Source of the DNA: Psychromonas aquimarina ATCC BAA-1526
GTDB lineage: Bacteria; Pseudomonadota; Gammaproteobacteria; Enterobacterales; Psychromonadaceae
Assembly: GCF_000428725.1 (NCBI RefSeq)
Contig: NZ_AUAM01000016.1
Location: 1 to 64,000 of the forward strand
Reading direction: 5' to 3'
Length of the DNA stretch: 64,000 nucleotides
In this document: one piece after another, positions 34,897 to 44,062 of the stretch
Numbering within the stretch: the stretch's first letter is position 1
Layout: each line of letters opens with the position of its first letter
The notes under the pieces: model-generated
What the model saw: only the letters and a program-made list of their open reading frames with translations
Told to the model about the DNA's origin: nothing
The model's database searches: none
Translations under genes and position numbers: made by a program

Positions 34897-35835
34897 ATGA
34901 AACAAATAGATTTAAATCAGCTGAAAGTATTACGTGTTTTACTCGAAGTAAAAAATACCAGAGAAGCGGCCAGGAGGTTAAATACCAGCCAGCCAGCAGT
35001 CAGTCGAAGTTTGGCTAATTTGAGAGTATTATTAGACGATCCATTGTTTATCCGCTGTCCCAATGGGCTTGAGCCCACCCCGCGCTCATTAGAGCTTGCG
35101 CTGTCATTACCACTTGCGTTAGATGGTTTAATGGATACGGTATTTGGTGTAAAGGCATTTGACCCGCAGACTTTTTCAGGCAAAGTGACTATTGCATTAA
35201 ACGGTTCAATAGCGCAGTGGTTAGGCCCTGTTCTGATTGAGCAGATCACTCAGAAAGCCCCAAAAATTAAAGTGTTATTAGCTAACTGGCAGTACTCTTC
35301 TGTACAACAGCTGCTCGATGGAGAGGTGCAGATCGGCGTAAATTATTTTCCGCTTGAATCAAGCAAACAGCTGATACAGCGGAAAATAGGCGAAGACCAG
35401 TTTGTGGTGATAACACGAAAAGGTCACCCGCTTAGAAAGCATATAATTGAACCTGTGGATTTTGGCGCCTACCCTATGGCATTTCATTTTATGCAGGATT
35501 GGAATGATGATGTGATCCATAGCATCGAGAGTCTTAAAGAGTTTAATGTTGAGCCGTATATTCAGTTACGCAGCAGTCATTTGAGTGTTATATTGCAGGC
35601 ATTAAAAAGAACCGATATGTTATTACCCTGTTCGTTATATATGGCAAAAGCACTCGGAACGGATTACCGTATCTATGAGATATCAGAAAAGATTACTCAG
35701 CCTAATTCAGATTTTGCGATGTTAATTTCAACTAAGATGCAGAAAAGCCCGTTGATTCTCTGGTTACAGAAAGAAATAAGCCAGTGTGTTCAAGATATTC
35801 TTTTCGCCCCAGCGGCTGGCGACTGCTCAGTATAG
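34897..35835 (+). CDS. LysR-family regulator (A)
   Basis: This 312-residue protein has an N-terminal winged helix (TREAARRLNTSQPAVSRSLA, residues about 19-38) and a substrate-binding domain. It resembles regulator C at 62571 in detail, with GVNYFPLE, QRKIGED and MQDWNDD matching LNYFPLE, QRRIGED and MKDWNDE. Its 3' end is followed after 11 bases by a second LysR gene, so the two are probably co-transcribed. It probably regulates the divergent outer-membrane protein or the FadL operon. Confidence 0.9.
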   Translation: MKQIDLNQLKVLRVLLEVKNTREAARRLNTSQPAVSRSLANLRVLLDDPLFIRCPNGLEPTPRSLELALSLPLALDGLMDTVFGVKAFDPQTFSGKVTIALNGSIAQWLGPVLIEQITQKAPKIKVLLANWQYSSVQQLLDGEVQIGVNYFPLESSKQLIQRKIGEDQFVVITRKGHPLRKHIIEPVDFGAYPMAFHFMQDWNDDVIHSIESLKEFNVEPYIQLRSSHLSVILQALKRTDMLLPCSLYMAKALGTDYRIYEISEKITQPNSDFAMLISTKMQKSPLILWLQKEISQCVQDILFAPAAGDCSV

Positions 35836-35846
35836 AGAGTGTGATT

Positions 35847-36746
35847 ATGCAGAACGATTTGAACTTATTACGATTATTAACCGTTTTAAATGAAGAGCGG
35901 CAGACTACCATGGCGGCAAAACGTTTAAATGTCAGCCAGCCGACTATCAGCGTGATGCTGAGAAAATTACGTGAGCAGTTTAATGATCCTCTATTTATTC
36001 GAGATAACAACCAGTTTGAACCAACCGTCAAATGTCAGCAGTTACTGCAGCAGGTGCCGGCTTTACTTGAGCAGATGGATGCCTTGTATATTGATAAAGA
36101 TAACTGGGATATTAGCCGGATCAGCGGTGAAATCAGCTTATTATTTTCACCGCCTCTGATGAGTGTTATTGCTGCTTCGCTGATTAAAAAACTGACAGAA
36201 TTAGCGCCGCATGTCACCGTTGAGTGCTACCAATGGGGACAAAATGCCATTCAGGATATTGAAATAAAAAAGATGAGCTGGGGGTTTAGTTATCTGCCTA
36301 TAGAAACAAATAAAAATATACTGCAGAAGAATATCGGCAGTGATCAGTTTATGATGGTCACGCGTAAAGACCATCCTATGGTTGGTAATAAATTAGATAA
36401 CATTTTATTTTATCCACTATGCATTAATATTATCCCTGGAGAGGCCGCACCGTCACTGAGTGAAAAGTTGTTTGAGAAATATGCGCTGGATAAGCACGTT
36501 AGTGTACGTAGCAGTGATACCAGCATGATGTTAGGTTTAGTAAAAAACAGTGATTATATCGCCATTGTTTCTAAGCATAATAATAAAATACTCCATGACG
36601 ACTTTCGTGTTGAAGAGCTGCCTGACTTATTACAAGCAGAAGGATTAAAGCGGGAAGTGGCTTTATTCTCACACCAGCGTAACCGTCATGAACCATTAAC
36701 ACAGTGGCTGTTTAATGAAGCGAGAGCTATTATGTCCCGGCAGTAA
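35847..36746 (+). CDS. LysR-family regulator (B)
   Basis: This 300-residue protein starts at the ATG at 35847 (MQNDLNLL); the longer frame would overlap regulator A and add a non-LysR leader. The helix-turn-helix reads TTMAAKRLNVSQPTISVMLR. The binding domain (WGFSYLPIETNKNILQKNIG) parallels regulator A at lower similarity. It converges on the HlyD gene across a terminator. Ligand unknown. Confidence 0.9.
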   Translation: MQNDLNLLRLLTVLNEERQTTMAAKRLNVSQPTISVMLRKLREQFNDPLFIRDNNQFEPTVKCQQLLQQVPALLEQMDALYIDKDNWDISRISGEISLLFSPPLMSVIAASLIKKLTELAPHVTVECYQWGQNAIQDIEIKKMSWGFSYLPIETNKNILQKNIGSDQFMMVTRKDHPMVGNKLDNILFYPLCINIIPGEAAPSLSEKLFEKYALDKHVSVRSSDTSMMLGLVKNSDYIAIVSKHNNKILHDDFRVEELPDLLQAEGLKREVALFSHQRNRHEPLTQWLFNEARAIMSRQ

Positions 36747-36828
36747 ATTTAGCCTCAGACAGAGTGCTCCGGTTTAATAAAACGGTCTTAAACTCTTGAA
36801 GTTATATTGGTGAGCTTTGATAGTATAA

Positions 36829-36854
36829 AAGCCTGTAGCAGTCGATACAGGCTT
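36829..36854 (-). terminator. terminator between regulator B and the HlyD gene
   Basis: A perfect 9-bp stem (AAGCCTGTA with TACAGGCTT) and 8-base loop is followed on the minus strand by TTTTAT. It serves the minus-strand FadL-HlyD transcript. Confidence 0.75.
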
Positions 36855-36874
36855 AAATGAACTGTTCTGCGCAA

Positions 36875-37906
36875 TCAAATAGCTGTTAGGAAAGATTTAA
36901 CCGCCGTCAGACGAAGTGTTGCTCCGCCGATGATGTCAATAAACCCTAAAATAGGGAAAGGTTTTTCAGCGCTTATCCACGCTGAACCGGTCGCTCCAAT
37001 CGGCACCTTCGCCATTGTGTTCGCATCCATTTCTAGAATAACAGTTCTGCCTACCGGGGCGGCACCACGCTGAATATGACTTGATACCGCCTGCTCCTGC
37101 GGAAATAAATTTCCCTGCGCTTCACCGGTAGCTTTAACGATACTGTGTACTTTAGCTCTAAATATCTGTCCGGGATAAGCATCAACATAAAATTCGCTAA
37201 ACTGGCCGGGTTTTATATTTTTGTAGGTTTGATCCGGGACCCGCATTTCAACAAATTTCTTGCTGGTGTCCCACATATGCAGTGCGCCGATACGGGAGCC
37301 ATCGGCCACGTATACATGAGTTATCATGCCGTCAAACGGTGCTCTAACCGTTAATCTGGAAAGGTCAAACTCTAAACTGTCCAGTTTTGCTAAAAGACCG
37401 TCACGTTTGGCCCCAAGCACCTTAAGTTCAGCGTTGATTATTTCAACACTGTCTTCAGACTCTTCCAGCTCACGTATGCTGACATGTTTTTCCATATCCT
37501 TATTGCGAACATAATCCCTCTGGGCTTGTGAAAGCTGAACATGTTGAGCATCTATTGTTCGAGCTAGTTCTTTAAGCCCTGACTGTACTTCAGTGATCGC
37601 CGCGGTGATTTTATCATCTTTAAGGGTATAGAGAATTTCATTCTTTTTCACGTTCTGGTTATGATCTACATAGATAGTATCGATATGCTGACCAACAGCA
37701 GGAGAAAGTACCGCATGAGGTGCTTTTACCGTGGTGGAATTAGTTAAATCGACAGGGGAATAGAATCTATGTCCCATAAACAAAGCAGTTGCAATCAATA
37801 TACCGATTGTTACAGTAATAAAATAGTTTCTTCCAGTCGGTTTAAGCACTTTAAATTTAAACAGTAACCAGACAATTAAAATATAGGGAAGCATGATTTC
37901 TTTCAT
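36875..37906 (-). CDS. HlyD-family membrane fusion protein
   Basis: This 343-residue protein has one N-terminal membrane anchor (about residues 28-50), a biotinyl-lipoyl-like domain split by an alpha-helical hairpin (VLSPAVGQHIDTIYVDHNQ; later LTVRAPFDGMITHVYVADG) and a C-terminal beta-barrel. The start at 37906 overlaps the upstream stop by four bases (ATGA) and has AAGGAG in front. Pairing with a small DUF3302-like membrane protein recalls E. coli YibH/YibI and YiaV/YiaW. No ABC or RND pump gene is nearby. Confidence 0.85.
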   Translation of the reverse strand: MKEIMLPYILIVWLLFKFKVLKPTGRNYFITVTIGILIATALFMGHRFYSPVDLTNSTTVKAPHAVLSPAVGQHIDTIYVDHNQNVKKNEILYTLKDDKITAAITEVQSGLKELARTIDAQHVQLSQAQRDYVRNKDMEKHVSIRELEESEDSVEIINAELKVLGAKRDGLLAKLDSLEFDLSRLTVRAPFDGMITHVYVADGSRIGALHMWDTSKKFVEMRVPDQTYKNIKPGQFSEFYVDAYPGQIFRAKVHSIVKATGEAQGNLFPQEQAVSSHIQRGAAPVGRTVILEMDANTMAKVPIGATGSAWISAEKPFPILGFIDIIGGATLRLTAVKSFLTAI

Positions 37907-38214
37907 GATACTGCTCCTTTGATCCACTGTTGAAGCTTATTCCAGTCGGTTACTATGGCCAGCACGGCCAGGATCCAAAGCGGTTTAAAAAACAGTCCAA
38001 GAATACACAGCCAGAATACAAGTTTAGCCTGAGCCAGCCCTTTATCTTTGGCAAGGTGCTTGGGAATCGAGTGTACATACCAAAGCTTAGATATCACCCA
38101 TAATGCAATGCCGACGGTGACAATGACGACAAACCACATAAATGCGGTCGACTCTAACAATCCGTAAACGGAGGGGTAATGTTCGTAGGTTAAATTTGTA
38201 GGATGAATTTTCAT
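37903..38214 (-). CDS. DUF3302-like small inner-membrane protein
   Basis: This 103-residue protein has two membrane segments (about residues 22-46 and 66-90) and the element SIPKHLAKDKGLAQAKLVFW, reminiscent of the IPxxxAxKRxHxxA pattern of E. coli YiaW/YibI. It overlaps the HlyD start and follows FadL by 33 bases. Family assignment is by pattern and context; function unknown. Confidence 0.55.
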   Translation of the reverse strand: MKIHPTNLTYEHYPSVYGLLESTAFMWFVVIVTVGIALWVISKLWYVHSIPKHLAKDKGLAQAKLVFWLCILGLFFKPLWILAVLAIVTDWNKLQQWIKGAVS

Positions 38215-38247
38215 TTGAATTACCTTTTATGACAATGGGCGCTCAAT

Positions 38248-39417
38248 TTAAAACGCCGCGTTAAACATCATGCCCAGAAATTGATTGCTGTTATCGTAGC
38301 TGCCCTGCATATAGGCGCCGTCAATTTCTGGAGAGCCGTAATCGACATAACTGTAATAAGCATTAACTGACATTTTCTTTGAAAAATCATAGGTTACACC
38401 TGCGCTATAGCGGATTTGCTGTGCTACAGGCAGATCAGCAGACTGTAAGCCCGGATCATCAAGCGGTGAGCTTGCATAACCGATACCGCCTTCAAGGCGC
38501 AATGTATTAGTTAACTGGTAGCGCGCGCCTGCCGCCGCTGTCCATATATCTTCAAACTGGCGTGCTTTTTCTATCACCTGTTCACCATTGACATCAATGT
38601 AAGTGGCATTATTCTGTGACCAGTTTTCAAAACCCAGGCTCCATACTAAACTTAACGGTTCACTAACCTGATGTAATCCTGATAATTCAACCTGCCCGGC
38701 GTTAAGGACATTCAAACCTACAGAAGCTTGATGTCCTGCTGTGCTGCTTAATTCACCAGATAAGTCATGCTCCATTTTAGAACGGTAAGTTAAGCCTAAG
38801 CGATGGTTATTACTGAGCTGGTAGATTACCCCCAGGTTGAAACCTAACGCGGTTGAGTCTGTTGCCAGTTCGACATTATCAAGCAGCATTGACTGCTCAA
38901 AGACCGCATAATCTATCTGTACACCCGCACCTAATGATAATTTGTCGCTCACCTGCCAGGATAAACTCGGGTTAAGCTGCATCACACTCAGCTGCAGGCT
39001 GTTTAATTCAAGTTTCCCTGCATAGCTGGTGCCGTAATCTAATGAGCTGCCGCCGGTTGCGGCCAGGCTTATACCAAAGCGGGTATTATCTGAAAGGGGC
39101 TGCACGTAATAAATAGAACCATAAGGCTGCAGACCGCCGGCATCTCCCTGACTTAAGTCATCGGAACGTGTATCTTGATAATCAATGCTTAAGTTCATAG
39201 CCGCTAAATTGACTGACAAAGAACGTTCATTTAAATAGCTCATACCTGCAGGATTGGAATAAGCAACTGATGCATTCTCTGCAACAGCTGCACCGCCTGC
39301 ACCCGATGTGCTGACATGCATTTTGCTCATTTCTGAGGCGAGTGTCGCGGCGGCCTGAACCTGATAGGTTGTGAGTAAAAGAGAACCTAATAGTGTAATT
39401 TTAAATGGAAGTTTCAT
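38248..39417 (-). CDS. FadL/OmpP1-family outer-membrane transporter
   Basis: This 389-residue precursor has a signal peptide ending QAAA (about residue 23). The N-terminal hatch (STSGAGGAAVAENASVAYSN, then PAGMSYL) is the FadL/TodX signature; the barrel ends in FNAAF. The family passes long-chain fatty acids or other hydrophobic compounds. As first gene of a run with DUF3302-like and HlyD proteins, it suggests handling of a hydrophobic or membrane-active compound, but the ligand is open. Confidence 0.88.
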   Translation of the reverse strand: MKLPFKITLLGSLLLTTYQVQAAATLASEMSKMHVSTSGAGGAAVAENASVAYSNPAGMSYLNERSLSVNLAAMNLSIDYQDTRSDDLSQGDAGGLQPYGSIYYVQPLSDNTRFGISLAATGGSSLDYGTSYAGKLELNSLQLSVMQLNPSLSWQVSDKLSLGAGVQIDYAVFEQSMLLDNVELATDSTALGFNLGVIYQLSNNHRLGLTYRSKMEHDLSGELSSTAGHQASVGLNVLNAGQVELSGLHQVSEPLSLVWSLGFENWSQNNATYIDVNGEQVIEKARQFEDIWTAAAGARYQLTNTLRLEGGIGYASSPLDDPGLQSADLPVAQQIRYSAGVTYDFSKKMSVNAYYSYVDYGSPEIDGAYMQGSYDNSNQFLGMMFNAAF

Positions 39418-39679
39418 GCTGATTCCTATGAGTTACTAGACTAAAGGGCGAAAATAATCAGCTGTATCAAGATTTAACACAGTCTAAAAATATTGCGCTA
39501 TGGGAGTGATTAACTCCAAAGTGATGTCGTAAACGATAAAGGAAATCAGCTTAGCAGAGTGATTTATACAAGCGGTACAGCAGATTGTTAATAGCATCTA
39601 TTAACATTTTAAATAGCCTGCTGTTTATATGCTTATACTCTTTAAAATCTTTTAAAAACAAGTGCTTATTTGTATTTTT

Positions 39680-39769
39680 CTTGTTCTTAGCTCTACGTGG
39701 TAACACATAGCTTGATGATTGATACGCCAGCTGGCGGTCTGAACTCCCATACAGAGCATGGGAATTCGT
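39680..39769. repeat. dispersed palindromic repeat, fullest copy (C)
   Basis: The left end TTGTTCTTAGCTCTACGTGG and right end CCCATACAGAGCATGGGAA are inverted relatives; the centre has the perfect palindrome CGCCAGCTGGCG. It aligns along its length with 22634-22720. It lies after the AraC gene's stop side; the remaining gap 39418-39679 is A+T-rich and should contain the fadL promoter. Confidence 0.6.
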
Positions 39770-39787
39770 TAACCGGTTTCTGGTTAG

Positions 39788-40630
39788 TTAATAACTGCGG
39801 TATTCGGTGGGGGTTTTGCCGGTTTTGCGTTTAAATACGCGGCAGAAATAATTTGAGTCCTGATAACCGCAGCGCTGTGCGACCTCTTCAAGACGGAAGT
39901 TATAGCGCTTGAGCATAAATTTTGCCCGTTCCAGACGCACCCAGGAGATATAATCGGCAAAGCGCATATGACCTTCCTGGCGGAACAGACGTGATAAATG
40001 ATTTGGTGAAATGTTAAAACGCATAGCAACCGTATTACGGTTAATATTACGGTGGAAATTTTCCTGCACATATATGCAGATCCCTTTAAAGATATCTTCA
40101 CTGCGCCGGCTGCTTTCATCACTGGGGTTTTCAATCATCTCTTTGCAGTAGCTGAGCAGTGCCTGCAGCAGGTAGCGGTCTACCGGCTGTTTCTGCTTTT
40201 CATGAGCAAGGGTGGTTAATGCAGAAAGGATATGCTCAATAGCATGCCCGGTACGCTGTGATACGCTGTATTTGATCACATCGTAAAATCCCTCTTCATT
40301 TTCATGTTTGCTGACCAGGCTCAGACCAAGCTGATTTTTACCAAACAGCAGGCTGAGTACCGAGCATTCATGATTCCAGCTGGGTTTATTCCAGGCGTTG
40401 GCGGGAATAAACAGCGCATTGCCGCTGTGCAGAAAAATATTATCGATATTCTGCTGATGGGTTTCCAGAAGATTTTCGTAGCGTCCTTTAAAGACCAGTT
40501 CTAAGCGGGGGAAGTTAACCTGATAACTGGACTCCGGCGGTGGCGTGCTGTCACCGGCAAACCAGATTTTGTTAAAGGCGTCACTATCTGTGATAGCGTT
40601 GTCCAGTAGATCAGCAAACGTATTCTTCAT
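39788..40630 (-). CDS. AraC-family regulator (A)
   Basis: This 280-residue protein has an N-terminal cupin-like sensing part with a conserved segment SGNALFIPANAWNKPSWN, and two C-terminal AraC helix-turn-helices (NTVAMRFNISPNHLSRLFRQ; RLEEVAQRCGYQDSNYFCRV). It is a clear paralogue of AraC regulator B (52065): FPRLELVFKGRYENLL against FPRLEIVISGMYRNQL, and CSVLSLLFGK in both. It lies downstream of fructose-type IIC and IIB genes on the same strand. A weak CTGGAT site lies at 40686, 56 bases before its start. Ligand unknown; a phosphosugar is plausible. Confidence 0.92.
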   Translation of the reverse strand: MKNTFADLLDNAITDSDAFNKIWFAGDSTPPPESSYQVNFPRLELVFKGRYENLLETHQQNIDNIFLHSGNALFIPANAWNKPSWNHECSVLSLLFGKNQLGLSLVSKHENEEGFYDVIKYSVSQRTGHAIEHILSALTTLAHEKQKQPVDRYLLQALLSYCKEMIENPSDESSRRSEDIFKGICIYVQENFHRNINRNTVAMRFNISPNHLSRLFRQEGHMRFADYISWVRLERAKFMLKRYNFRLEEVAQRCGYQDSNYFCRVFKRKTGKTPTEYRSY

Positions 40631-40824
40631 AATGGTTTTTCTGCATTGTTGGGAAATTTCTCTCCTGAATCAGGTTCAAGAGCTGCTGGATGCTAATATC
40701 CCTTTAGCAAAATACGCTGCGTTTTATTTTAAAATTCTAACGCGGGTCCTTGTTTATATTTAGATTGTATAAAATGGAGCAGATGAAGAAGATTTATAAC
40801 CTTCATTTATTGTAGAGAGGGGGT

Positions 40825-40867
40825 AAACGGGATCCGTTTGAATTCTAAAATACATTCTGTAATGTAT
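40825..40867. promoter_or_regulatory. two palindromes upstream of AraC regulator A
   Basis: AAACGG-3-CCGTTT (40825-40839) and ATACATT-4-AATGTAT (40850-40867) stand in a row in the 367-base gap 40631-40997, about 200 bases before the start. They may be operators. Nothing else in this gap is recognisable. Confidence 0.3.
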
Positions 40868-40997
40868 CTCTGCAGCCTGTTTCCCTCAATATCACTCTAT
40901 TTTATCCTTCTATTATCGCTGCTTAGCGATTTTTTTCGACATAATTTGTTCAGTAAAGTGATCCGGGTGTAACAGTTTTTAGTCGTGAATGGTAAAA

Positions 40998-41020
40998 CGG
41001 GACTGAGAGATTCAGTCCCG
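40998..41020 (-). terminator. intrinsic terminator of the IIC-IIB transcript
   Basis: A perfect 9-bp stem (CGGGACTGA with TCAGTCCCG) and a 5-base loop is followed on the minus strand by TTTTACC. It lies 28 bases after the IIB stop. Confidence 0.85.
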
Positions 41021-41048
41021 CAAGGTTTCGTATTACTGCCGCGCTGAT

Positions 41049-41363
41049 TTAGGCTGAAGCAAGGTGCGCTGCAATTTTATCCATAATCTGCGGTGCTTTT
41101 TTCACTGCATCTGAGACACCGATACGTACGATTTTTTTGTCTTTAAAACGATCTTCTTTTTTAATGGCGATATCTTTAGTAAGAATAATGATATCGGCAT
41201 CCTGCACTTCACCGATACTGATTTCATTCTCAATGCCGATAGCTCCCTGAGTTTCGATTTTTACTGTCCAGCCTTTGTTTTTAGCTGCAGTTTCTAATGC
41301 TTCAGCCGCCATGTAAGTATGTGCAACGCCTGACGGGCAAGATGTAACGCCTAATATTTTCAT
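41049..41363 (-). CDS. fructose-type PTS IIB component
   Basis: This 104-residue IIB has the phosphocysteine loop SCPSGVAHTYMAAE (C9). It begins 22 bases after the IIC gene and ends at a terminator. No IIA is encoded with it, so phosphate must come from the HPr-EI-IIA protein at 5843, the IIA at 53308 or a general IIA. Confidence 0.92.
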   Translation of the reverse strand: MKILGVTSCPSGVAHTYMAAEALETAAKNKGWTVKIETQGAIGIENEISIGEVQDADIIILTKDIAIKKEDRFKDKKIVRIGVSDAVKKAPQIMDKIAAHLASA

Positions 41364-41385
41364 ATTTTATAACCTTATGTTTGGA

Positions 41386-42441
41386 TTAATTAAAGTCTAA
41401 CTCAAGAGAGTCTTGTTTTTCTTCTGTCTCAGTTTCATCGCGCTGGGCAATGGGCTTTTTCAGTATGTTAACGATGATCGCAGTGGTAAGCGCACCGGCT
41501 ACCGTTGCTATCAGATAATAAATCCGCCCGTCAACTACCGGCAGTACAATCAGTCCGCCCCATGGAGCATGGTTAGCAACATTAAACATAAAGGCGGTAA
41601 CATTACCGACAATCGCACCGGCGACAATGGATGGAATTACACGCAGCGGATCTTGAGCCGCAAATGGAATCGCGCCTTCAGTAATACCGATACAACCCAT
41701 GATGCCGGCCGCTTTACCTGCTTCACGCTCTTCAGCGCTGTAACGTTTAGGTGACATTAATGTCGCCAGGAACATACCTAGAGGTGGAACACAGATTGCA
41801 ACACCTACACCGCCCATCAGCTGCGGGTTTTCAAATACTTGAGTCTGGGCAAACAGTGTTGCAACTTTGTTGATCGGGCCGCCCATATCGAAGGCTGTCA
41901 TACCGCCTAAAATCACACCTAATACCGCTTTAGAAGCACCGGCCATACCCTGCAGCCATTCGTTCATATTGGCCATGGCATAAGCAATCGGACCGCCGAT
42001 TACCCAGATAACTAATCCGGATACAATAAAAGTGCCGCCGATAGGCAGGATAAAGTAGGTTGACAGTGCGCGCAGTCTGGTTGACAGTGGAATCTTTTTC
42101 AGTGTCAGTACCACGTAACCGGCAATAAAACCGACAATGATTGCACCAAGGAAACCGGCGTTAACCTGGTTAGCTAAATAGGCGCCGATCATGCCCGGTG
42201 CTAAAGCTGGACGGTCAGCAATTGAATAGGCAATGTAGCCGCCTAATACAGGAATAAACAGGGTGAAACCGGCGATTCCCATATCCCAGATTCCGGTTAA
42301 AAATGCACCTTCAGGCTGGGCGCCTTTACCGTTAAGCATCACAGATAAAGCAAGCAGTACACCACCTGCTACGATAAACGGCAGCATATGGCTGGTACCA
42401 GTCAACAGATGTCGTTTTAATTCCGAAATATTATTTTTCAT
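41386..42441 (-). CDS. fructose-type PTS IIC permease
   Basis: This 351-residue inner-membrane protein has the fructose IIC blocks: HLLTGTSHMLPFIVAGGVL at the N-terminus, GMIGAYLANQVNAGFLGAII, GGMTAFDMGGPINKVA and IGITEGAIPFAAQDPLRVIP, the last including the substrate-binding glutamate region. The ATG at 42441 has GGAG at proper spacing; a GTG nine bases upstream overlaps that site. It forms an operon with the IIB gene. Operator-like direct repeats lie upstream at 42524-42562. The sugar is not determined by the sequence. Confidence 0.93.
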   Translation of the reverse strand: MKNNISELKRHLLTGTSHMLPFIVAGGVLLALSVMLNGKGAQPEGAFLTGIWDMGIAGFTLFIPVLGGYIAYSIADRPALAPGMIGAYLANQVNAGFLGAIIVGFIAGYVVLTLKKIPLSTRLRALSTYFILPIGGTFIVSGLVIWVIGGPIAYAMANMNEWLQGMAGASKAVLGVILGGMTAFDMGGPINKVATLFAQTQVFENPQLMGGVGVAICVPPLGMFLATLMSPKRYSAEEREAGKAAGIMGCIGITEGAIPFAAQDPLRVIPSIVAGAIVGNVTAFMFNVANHAPWGGLIVLPVVDGRIYYLIATVAGALTTAIIVNILKKPIAQRDETETEEKQDSLELDFN

Positions 42442-42523
42442 CACAATCACTCCATTTTTACGTTTAATTTAAATATTGCTGTTTTGTTGGGAGGATTATG
42501 GAACTGAAGCAGATAGAAATATA

Positions 42524-42562
42524 TTGGACAAATAGGGTATTAACTGGACAAATGTATCAACC
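42524..42562. promoter_or_regulatory. candidate AraC-type operator of the IIC-IIB operon
   Basis: Two direct copies, TTGGACAAATA at 42524 and CTGGACAAATGTATCAACC at 42544, are 20 bases apart, two helical turns, as AraC proteins prefer. The second copy resembles the sites at 8743 and 51793. A half-matching CRP site (TGTGATATAGA) follows at about 42572. Confidence 0.5.
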
Positions 42563-42608
42563 GGAATTGACTGTGATATAGATCTCGCATCAACTTTGAC
42601 AGGGATCA

Positions 42609-42637
42609 CAGAGAAAATCGATTATGACTTTTCTCTG
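42609..42637 (-). terminator. hairpin after uhpC
   Basis: A perfect 9-bp stem (CAGAGAAAA with TTTTCTCTG) lies 24 bases after the uhpC stop. T residues are inside the stem only, so termination strength is uncertain. Confidence 0.5.
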
Positions 42638-42660
42638 CGGTTTAAAAAGACAAAAGTGCT

Positions 42661-44022
42661 TTATTCAGCAATAACCGGCATTTCGGAACGTAGGGATTTT
42701 TCCTGCACAGTCGGAGACTGTGCCTTTAAGAACGGCAGCAGCAGTAAACCTACTACCGCGGCCGCACAGGAAATAACCGTGAAAAAACCGTTCCAGTGAT
42801 ACTGCTCCATCACCAGCGCCAAGGGGTAACCCGCCAGCGCCGCGCCCATATAGGCAAATAATCCGACAAAACCTGTGGCGGCTCCGACGGAGTCTTTATG
42901 GGAGCATTCGGCGGCCGCCATGCCGATTAACATCTGCGGTCCGAAGACAAAGAAACCAATAGCAAAGAAACAGGCGGCCTGCAGCACAAAACCTGTCATC
43001 GGCATTAACCACAGGGCGGCAACTGCTAAAAATATGCCGATGGAAAAGATCAGATTCATCGGTCCGCGGTTACCGCCGAAGACCTTATCTGAGCCCCAGC
43101 CGGCGACCAGAGAGCCGATAAAACCGCCTGCTTCAAACAGTGATAATGCGCCGTTAGCAGTAATTAAGCTGTAATTATGCTGCTCGGTCAGATATAAATT
43201 TCCCCAGTCATTAACCGCAGTACGGACGATATAAACTAATACATAGCTGCATGCCAGCAGCCAGATATATTTATTATTTAATACATATTTTTTCAGTATC
43301 TGACTGCTGCTGAGACCCAGTCCTTCGTTTTCCTGGGTAAGTTCAAGGCTGTCTTTACGCCAGTGACCAACGGTCGGCAGCCCTAAAGTTACCGGTTTAT
43401 CGCGCAGCCGCCAGCACAGAAACAGTCCGACGCTTACCGCCAGAATGCCGGGAATAATAAAACCGTAACGCCAGCTGTAATGCAGGGTCACAAAACCGAC
43501 CAGTAGAGGAATCAATGCACCGCCGATATTGTGTGCGGTATTCCACAGTGCCCACCAGAAGCCGCGTTCCGAACGGGAATACCAGGTGGTCAGCAGTTTA
43601 GAGCAGGAGGGCCAGCCCCAGCCCTGAAACAGAGCATTAAGCACCCATAAGCTGGTGAGCATCAGTACACTGCTGGAAAAGCCGAACAGAATATTAATAA
43701 TACCGGTCATTATCAGGCCTAAGCCCATAAAATACCTCGGGTTGGAGCGGTCTGAAATAATCCCGGATAAAAACTTCGATAAGCCGTAAGTAAGATAAAA
43801 CAGCGTGCCCATCATACCGATATCTGCTTTATCTAAGCCCAGATCAGCGATCATTGCCGGCATCGCATAGTTAAAGCTTTTACGGGTAAAGTAAAACATA
43901 GCGTAACCGATATACATGGTAAACATGATATGAAAACGCCAGTATTTATACAGCGCATCTACCTGCCCGGGGTCATCCAGTATTGGACTGTTTTGTTCTG
44001 ACTTTAAAAAATTGATCATCAC
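42661..44022 (-). CDS. uhpC: UhpC, hexose-phosphate sensor of the major facilitator family
   Basis: This 453-residue protein has 12 membrane segments with the organophosphate:phosphate antiporter signature region (YFTRKSFNYAMPAMIADLGL; FQGWGWPSCSKLLTTWYS). It follows uhpB by 40 bases, as in E. coli, where UhpC binds external glucose-6-phosphate and activates UhpB. Two MFS genes are present here; this one is assigned uhpC by linkage to uhpB and by the UhpC-like GWGWPSC stretch, which differs from the UhpT form STGGPSS. Confidence 0.9.
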   Translation of the reverse strand: MMINFLKSEQNSPILDDPGQVDALYKYWRFHIMFTMYIGYAMFYFTRKSFNYAMPAMIADLGLDKADIGMMGTLFYLTYGLSKFLSGIISDRSNPRYFMGLGLIMTGIINILFGFSSSVLMLTSLWVLNALFQGWGWPSCSKLLTTWYSRSERGFWWALWNTAHNIGGALIPLLVGFVTLHYSWRYGFIIPGILAVSVGLFLCWRLRDKPVTLGLPTVGHWRKDSLELTQENEGLGLSSSQILKKYVLNNKYIWLLACSYVLVYIVRTAVNDWGNLYLTEQHNYSLITANGALSLFEAGGFIGSLVAGWGSDKVFGGNRGPMNLIFSIGIFLAVAALWLMPMTGFVLQAACFFAIGFFVFGPQMLIGMAAAECSHKDSVGAATGFVGLFAYMGAALAGYPLALVMEQYHWNGFFTVISCAAAVVGLLLLPFLKAQSPTVQEKSLRSEMPVIAE

Positions 44023-44062
44023 TTAGTGTCTTAAAATATTGATAAATAGGCAGCGGCTGTTT

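Noticed and set aside
42569-42590. CRP-like sequence TGTGATATAGATCTCG upstream of the IIC gene
   Set aside because: Only the left arm matches the CRP consensus; kept as a remark, not a feature.
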